From Chrysomallon squamiferum (Eukaryota > Mollusca > Gastropoda > Neomphalida > Peltospiridae): 20,000 nt of DNA. Below are positions 17,776 to 20,000 of the stretch, in pieces. Below the pieces are notes generated by a model. It was not told the DNA's origin. It ran no database searches and was given only the letters and a program-made list of their open reading frames with translations. The position numbers were made by a program, and so were the translations under genes. Every line of letters begins with the position of its first letter. Position 1 is the first letter of the stretch. The stretch spans positions 3,274,758-3,294,757 of the forward strand of contig CM022676.1 in the NCBI GenBank assembly GCA_012295275.1. Direction: 5' to 3'.

Positions 17776-18088
17776 GCATAATTATCATAGGTTTTAAAAA
17801 TCGGATATATTTAGTAACACTTGTATATGTAATATTATTTTTAATACTAAGACGTCAACCTGAAATGAATATTCACGATTATAATAATACACAAATATAA
17901 ATTAAGAAACAGTATTTACATAATTAAATGCCTTAACAAAGTTACAGATTTCATATCTTCTCACTTTTCACAAATATATATTACGAAATAAATAAATAGG
18001 TAAGAAATATATCCGTTAAATAAACAAGAAAACCAAATAACCTTGCGTGCGTGTGTGTACGTGTGTGTATGCAGGTTTGCTTATAGAT
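17776..18088. other. AT-rich flank with short (TG)n
   Basis: Unique AT-rich sequence ending in a TGTG/CGTG stretch at about 18043-18072 next to the transposon end. Confidence 0.5.
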
Positions 18089-18409
18089 CAGAGGTTTTTA
18101 AACTGTGGTAAGCGTACCCCGGGGGACACGCGATTTGTCACCAGGGGGTACGTCATCAAAAATTCAGTAATGGCGGATGCAAAAAGTAAAAACCGTATGC
18201 CACGATAAAAATTACAGTCATTCTCTGCCAACCAGTTTTATTTTTTTAATATTTTTTTAATTATTATTATTTTATTTATTTATTTTTTTTTTCAAAAATA
18301 ATGATTTTATATTATATTAATCCAGTTTTACGATATTTACAAAAGAATATGCATCAACGAAATACTTTCTCAAAGGGATACGGTTAGAAAAGAAATTGAA
18401 AACATCTAG
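18089..18409. mobile_element. Non-autonomous hAT-like MITE, about 321 bp
   Basis: The left end CAGAGGTTTTTAAACTGTGG followed by TAAGCGTACCCCGGGG has the CAGxGGTTxTxAAACTG signature of hAT transposon termini. The right end, read inward on the other strand, is C-TAGATGTTTTCAATTT, later TAACCGTATCCC, a degenerate inverted copy of the left end with both blocks in order. The 8-bp flanks TTATAGAT and TCTTAAAT agree at five positions, compatible with a decayed 8-bp target duplication. It carries no transposase frame; the interior includes ATTT/T-rich sequence. Mutations at the right end suggest an old, immobile copy. Confidence 0.7.
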
Positions 18410-18472
18410 TCTTAAATGAAATAATTAATTATGTATGTAGTAATTATGTACTATTTAAATAGTTGAAAAAAA

Positions 18473-18473
18473 C

Positions 18474-18535
<62 letters not shown>

Positions 18536-18593
18536 TGATAATAATATAAATAATATAATAATATTATTATTGTTGTTGTTGTCATTATTATTT

Positions 18594-18630
<37 letters not shown>

Positions 18631-18652
18631 TACTACTACTACTACTACTACT
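18473..18652. repeat. Inverted (AAT)n / (ATT)n pair with (ACT)n tail
   Basis: A perfect (AAT)n run (18473-18533) is followed by a GAT/GTT/CATT spacer and a (ATT)n run (18596-18628), then ACT units to 18652. The two runs are reverse complements and could form a hairpin. The minus-strand polytyrosine/isoleucine frame here is translated repeat. Confidence 0.95.
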
Positions 18653-18869
18653 GTAATGTTAAAATAACACACTGTACATTATATACTGAAATTTTACACA
18701 AAGTAAATTTAGTTTCCATGTTAATATTTTCGTTCTCTAACAAAATTATTTCAAACTTGACAATGAAACCTGATAACAAAGACTATTTTAAAATTTTATA
18801 TATGTACATTTTTAACAATAGCATGAATAAATACATAAAATACAGAAATAGATTAATATTCATCTACCT

Positions 18870-19075
18870 TCAGCACGTGATAGTTCAAACGAAGTCAAAA
18901 AAAAAAAAAAAGATTGTGAAAACTCTTGTTAAATTTCAAATTGTCGTGACATACTTAGAGATAGTTGGAGGCGTGGCTAACTTTTGAGACGGAGGTCGAA
19001 GGTTGTATTCTGATAGCACGTGACATACAAGCGTGCCATTCCGATTGGTGCTTTCAAGATTCGGACGTTAGGAAA
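18870..19075. promoter_or_regulatory. Promoter-like island: two E-boxes, KLF and CCAAT
   Basis: GCACGTGA occurs at 18873 and again at 19016, each with the palindromic CACGTG of bHLH-zip factors such as USF, MITF or Myc. A GC/KLF-type GGCGTGGC is at 18970 and an inverted CCAAT box (minus-strand CACCAATCGG) at 19044-19048. On the minus strand the order CCAAT, E-box, KLF box leads to a moderate donor, CTAA|GTATGT, near 18956. The plus-strand 89-codon frame 18718-18987 crosses the region without recognisable content. Confidence 0.4.
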
Positions 19076-19134
19076 TTACCATATTTTATTTTTAAGATTC
19101 GCGCATTGATAAATTAGTGTTTTATAAACACTTT

Positions 19135-19135
19135 A

Positions 19136-19193
<58 letters not shown>

Positions 19194-19215
19194 AAACAAA
19201 TAAATAAATAAATAA
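19135..19215. repeat. (AAT)n-(AAAT)n microsatellite
   Basis: About 18 AAT units followed by AAAC and AAAT units. Confidence 0.97.
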
Positions 19216-19481
19216 TGTTTTCTTTAAATTAACAAAATTCCCTCACTAATGTGTGCTATAATTAAACGATGCGCGCGCCCTCACAGACATGTGACTTATT
19301 ATCACGCACTCGTAAATTATATAATTGTAAGAAATTAGTATTGAAAAAATAATAATGAAAAATAAACAAAAAAAAAAAACAAAAGAAAAAAAATTATTAT
19401 GAAAGACACAAAAACTAAAACAAGAGGGGAAAGAAAAATCCGCTGCTTTAAAATAGAATTACGTTAATAAAAAGTAATAAA
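19216..19481. other. Unique AT-rich sequence with a CpG cluster
   Basis: GATGCGCGCGCCC at about 19268-19280 is a very local CpG cluster. The rest is AT-rich and A-rich. Confidence 0.5.
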
Positions 19482-19544
19482 TGTAGTAGTAGTAGTAGTA
19501 GTAGCAGCAATAACAACAGTACAAGCAGTAGCAGTTGTAGATTT

Positions 19545-19578
<34 letters not shown>

Positions 19579-19591
19579 AAGTAGTAGTAGT
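19482..19591. repeat. (TAG)n microsatellite, interrupted
   Basis: Two TAG blocks separated by a CAG/CAA-rich 45-bp segment. Minus-strand polythreonine and polyleucine frames derive from it. Confidence 0.95.
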
Positions 19592-19688
19592 ATAATCCAT
19601 AAAATAAAAGCCACAACAAAATAAATACTCAAAAGAAACAAACTGCATAAACTGTTTCTTATGTTGACAATCTCTTTTGCTTGTCTTC

Positions 19689-19690
19689 AT

Positions 19691-19737
<47 letters not shown>

Positions 19738-19742
19738 TTATT
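19689..19742. repeat. (ATTT)13 microsatellite
   Basis: The longest perfect tetranucleotide tract in the window. Confidence 0.98.
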
Positions 19743-19953
19743 TATATTTGTTAATTTCAACGATTTACCTAGTAACTGTATGTAATCAGTCTGTACTTTA
19801 AAAATAAACTTAATTTAAATAATCTATTTCTCTCGAAAGCTTATAATAAACTTAATAAACAAATAAAATATATTGTTATATACTTAAATTCAAAACTAAA
19901 ATAAACTAATATAAAATAATCTATTACATTTAAAATTTAATTTTTTTTAAAAA
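19743..19953. other. AT-rich, no gene seen
   Basis: Unique sequence with AATAAA-like words that carry no weight at this composition. Confidence 0.5.
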
Positions 19954-19964
19954 TAATAATAATA

Positions 19965-20000
<36 letters not shown>
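19954..20000. repeat. (AAT)n microsatellite, cut by window end
   Basis: AAT units with one AAAT interruption run to the last base. Confidence 0.95.

Noticed and set aside
19482-19591. CRISPR-like array
   Set aside because: The regular spacing is a plain TAG microsatellite; there are no unique spacers and the sequence is clearly eukaryotic.
1-20000. Polyadenylation signals (AATAAA) as gene ends
   Set aside because: AATAAA is expected very often by chance at this AT content and none is paired with a coding end.

Overview
This is a very AT-rich stretch of animal nuclear DNA with no complete protein-coding gene that I can support. It looks like intron and intergenic sequence: the longer open frames are translated microsatellites or short chance frames, while several short, richer islands carry good spliceosomal splice sites and animal promoter motifs. 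The dense (ATT)n, (ATTT)n and (ACT)n microsatellites, a hAT-type transposon end, and two short pieces resembling a cephalopod tRNA-derived SINE suggest a mollusc, most likely an octopus-like cephalopod. The species call is inference; animal nuclear DNA is much safer.

Positions 1-11,500 hold the most gene-like signal, and most of it reads on the minus strand. A CRE plus CCAAT promoter-like patch (10282-10332) is followed by a probable first exon ending at a GTGAGT donor (10105). A second possible first exon sits at 11439, just downstream of a YY1-type motif. Further down the minus strand come candidate exons at 6223-6345 (stops in all frames, so untranslated), 4609-4667, 3092-3149 or 3092-3215, and a 21-nt microexon at 661-681. 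Each has a recognisable acceptor and a strong donor in the same orientation. The simplest reading is the 5' part of one minus-strand gene, with long introns, alternative promoters and mostly untranslated leader exons, whose main coding part lies beyond position 1. This is inferred from splice motifs only. One plus-strand open segment (4389-4514) and a plus-strand donor at 9145 conflict with it.

Positions 9000-9780 are a unique-sequence island with an E2F-like palindrome. Positions 10,740-20,000 are dominated by microsatellites, interrupted by islands: 13,780-14,000 with a near-perfect five-unit heat-shock element and a CCAAT box; 14,280-14,420 with a plus-strand TATA/initiator pair and a donor; a 321-bp hAT-like MITE at 18089-18409; and 18,870-19,075 with two CACGTG boxes, a GC/KLF-type box and a CCAAT box. 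This half looks like intergenic DNA with at least one separate plus-strand promoter candidate.

Small two-copy tandem duplications occur at 1001-1115 (about 57 bp), 6311-6568 (128 bp, copying a splice acceptor) and 8761-8960 (100 bp). No tRNA, rRNA, CRISPR array, viral or bacterial gene was seen.
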